From Brevibacterium picturae (GTDB taxonomy: Bacteria > Actinomycetota > Actinomycetes > Actinomycetales > Brevibacteriaceae): a DNA stretch of 7,025 nucleotides. Positions 6,046 through 7,025 of this stretch are shown here, piece by piece. How positions within the stretch are numbered: position 1 is the first letter of the stretch; the number at the start of each line of letters is the position of its first letter. The stretch lies in the NCBI RefSeq assembly GCF_030453725.1, contig NZ_JAKDJU010000156.1, positions 1 to 7,025 of the forward strand, read 5' to 3'. The position numbers and the translations under genes were made by a program. The notes under the pieces are model-generated. The model was not told where the DNA came from. It made no database searches and worked only from the letters and a program-made list of their open reading frames with translations.

Positions 6046-6074
6046 GCAATAGGTAGAACGTCTGTTCTATTCAA
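6046..6074 (-). promoter_or_regulatory. Putative promoter of the LysM gene, enclosing an SOS box
   Basis: On the minus strand TTGAAT (6074-6069) and TATTGC (6051-6046) are 17 bp apart, with an expected transcript start about 27 nt before the ATG. The -35 matches TTGACA at four of six positions; the -10 is poor (three of six). The palindromic box at 6054-6069 fills the spacer, so a bound LexA would block RNA polymerase. Confidence 0.4.
6054..6069. promoter_or_regulatory. SOS box 1 (LexA operator), perfect palindrome
   Basis: TAGAACGTCTGTTCTA has perfectly symmetric half-sites with the invariant GAAC-N4-GTTC core of Gram-positive/actinobacterial LexA operators. It is the nearest box to the LysM gene (42 nt from its start) and lies between its proposed -35 and -10 elements. 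Confidence 0.85.
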
Positions 6075-6082
6075 CATGCCAA

Positions 6083-6098
6083 TCGAACATATGTCCAG
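6083..6098. promoter_or_regulatory. SOS box 2 (LexA operator), one perfect half-site
   Basis: TCGAACATATGTCCAG matches the actinobacterial consensus TCGAAC-N4-GTTCGA in the whole left half and in part of the right half (GTnC). It lies 29 bp centre-to-centre from box 1 and 22 bp from box 3, in the middle of the divergent region, and could serve either gene. Confidence 0.7.
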
Positions 6099-6104
6099 TC
6101 CAAC

Positions 6105-6120
6105 TCGAACATTTATGCGA
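6105..6120. promoter_or_regulatory. SOS box 3 (LexA operator) on the lexA side
   Basis: TCGAACATTTATGCGA has a perfect left half and four of six right-half bases of TCGAAC-N4-GTTCGA. It overlaps GACAAT (6119-6124), a possible -10 of lexA, which would give lexA a leader of more than 110 nt; no good matching -35 was found, so the lexA start site stays uncertain. Binding here would give LexA autoregulation. Confidence 0.65.
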
Positions 6121-6181
6121 CAATGAGAGAGAACCAGCGTTGTTGATTGATCTGAAAGAACCATCTCAGGCGGCACTGACA

Positions 6182-6193
6182 CGAGAATTCTCG
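6182..6193. repeat. 12-bp perfect palindrome in the lexA leader
   Basis: CGAGAATTCTCG is followed at once by ACGAGA, so the central TCTCG can pair with either flanking CGAGA. The lexA leader from about 6125 to 6246 otherwise holds only the AAGGGG ribosome binding site upstream of 6247. The palindrome is not a GAAC-N4-GTTC site, so is not a LexA box. Its meaning is unknown. Confidence 0.4.
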
Positions 6194-6246
6194 ACGAGAG
6201 GATCAAGCGGTGAGGTCGGCGGGAATAGAACGAAGGGGAACGGGCA

Positions 6247-7002
6247 ATGGTTCAGAACAAACGAGGGAGAGGTCGTCCGCGCAACGAGGACGTCGCCAGC
6301 GAGATCGCAGCCGCACGCACTGATGACGAGGAGGTCTCGATTCCGGAAGGCTCCACCGGCGAGGGCGATTTTCGACTGACCCCGCGACAGCGTCTGGTCC
6401 TCGAGACCATTGAACGGGCCGTCGTGACCAACGGTTACCCGCCGAGCATGCGCGAGATCGGCAAATCAGCCGGACTCGCCTCACTCTCCAGCGTGGCCCA
6501 CCAGCTCTCTCAGCTCGAACGCCTCGGTTATGTCCGCCGCGACCCGAAGCGCCCGCGTGCCATCGAAGTGGTCAATCCCTTCGAAGAGGAAGAGGCAGAG
6601 CGGGCCAAGTACGAAGAGCTGGCCAACAACACAGTCCAGGTTCCTGTGGTCGGTCGCATCGCCGCAGGCGGGCCCATCCTGGCCGAGCAGGAAGTCGATG
6701 ATGTCTTCTCGCTGCCGACCCAGGTCGTCGGCTCGGGCGACATGTTCCTGCTCAAGGTCGTCGGTGACTCGATGATCGAAGCCGCCATCTGTCACGACGA
6801 CTGGGTGGTCGTGCGCAAACAGCACACGGCAGACAACGGTCAGATCGTCGCAGCCCTGCTCGACGGGGAGGCAACGGTGAAGACCCTCAAGCGCAAGGCC
6901 GGTCAGCAATGGCTGCTCCCTCAGAACAAGGACTATGAACCGATCGACGGCACCTATGCTCAGATCATGGGTCTCGTCGTGTCAGTGATTCGCCGCCTCT
7001 GA
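6247..7002 (+). CDS. lexA: SOS repressor LexA
   Basis: A 251-residue self-cleaving repressor of the DNA-damage response. The N-terminal winged helix-turn-helix starts at about 44 (LTPRQRLVLETIERAV), with the recognition region PSMREIGKSAGLASLSSVAHQL (66-87). The cleavage site is Ala140-Gly141 in GRIAAGGPILAEQ (136-148). The S24 protease dyad is Ser175 in VVGDSM (171-176) and Lys212 in ATVKTLKR (209-216), so it should respond to activated RecA. The ATG has AAGGGG eight nt upstream. Compared with mycobacterial LexA there is an extra N-terminal tail of about 40 residues that includes RGRGRPR (6-12), an AT-hook-like motif. The linker between domains (111-130) is acidic. It is divergent from the LysM gene with three LexA-type boxes between, so it presumably represses both that gene and itself. 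Confidence 0.97.
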   Translation: MVQNKRGRGRPRNEDVASEIAAARTDDEEVSIPEGSTGEGDFRLTPRQRLVLETIERAVVTNGYPPSMREIGKSAGLASLSSVAHQLSQLERLGYVRRDPKRPRAIEVVNPFEEEEAERAKYEELANNTVQVPVVGRIAAGGPILAEQEVDDVFSLPTQVVGSGDMFLLKVVGDSMIEAAICHDDWVVVRKQHTADNGQIVAALLDGEATVKTLKRKAGQQWLLPQNKDYEPIDGTYAQIMGLVVSVIRRL

Positions 7003-7025
7003 CACAGCCGCCGGGCCCGACCGGT

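Noticed and set aside
7012..7019. CGGGCCCG palindrome after lexA as a terminator
   Set aside because: The window ends before a stem-loop could be judged.

Overview
The window looks like high-GC Gram-positive (actinobacterial) chromosome. The evidence is GC-rich codon use, GTG starts, 4-nt start/stop overlaps, an actinobacterial-type LexA, a PriA-type HisA, and an SseB-family gene next to priA. The overall flavour suggests Micrococcales, with Brevibacterium or a relative as my best guess. No database search was possible.

Layout. Almost everything from the left edge to position 6012 is on the minus strand. Read in the direction of transcription, the right part starts with a small membrane-anchored LysM protein (6012-5680). 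It is followed by a compact histidine cluster: hisC (5670-4537), hisB (4435-3839), a two-helix membrane protein of unknown function (3842-3240), hisH (3243-2614), priA (2528-1791) and an SseB-domain gene (1786-1004). After a 97-bp gap comes the N-terminal 302 residues of an M20-family amidohydrolase (907 to the window edge). On the plus strand, lexA (6247-7002) diverges from the LysM gene.

How it works together. HisB, HisC, HisH and PriA supply the middle of histidine biosynthesis; PriA probably also serves tryptophan synthesis. hisD, hisF, hisI, hisG and hisE are not in the window, and hisD is absent from the slot directly before hisC that it fills in other actinobacteria. The lexA/LysM intergenic region (6013-6246) holds three SOS-box-like elements. 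The LysM gene therefore looks like an SOS-induced division inhibitor of the YneA / DivS / Rv2719c kind. It ends only 9 nt before hisC, so SOS-induced transcription could run into the his genes. hisC also seems to have its own promoter, giving a leaderless mRNA, whose -10 element overlaps the LysM stop codon.

Nothing here is a clearly new system. The items most worth a second look are the triple-box divergent SOS control region, the SOS/his junction, and the membrane protein translationally coupled to both hisB and hisH. There are no RNA genes, CRISPR arrays or mobile elements that I can support.
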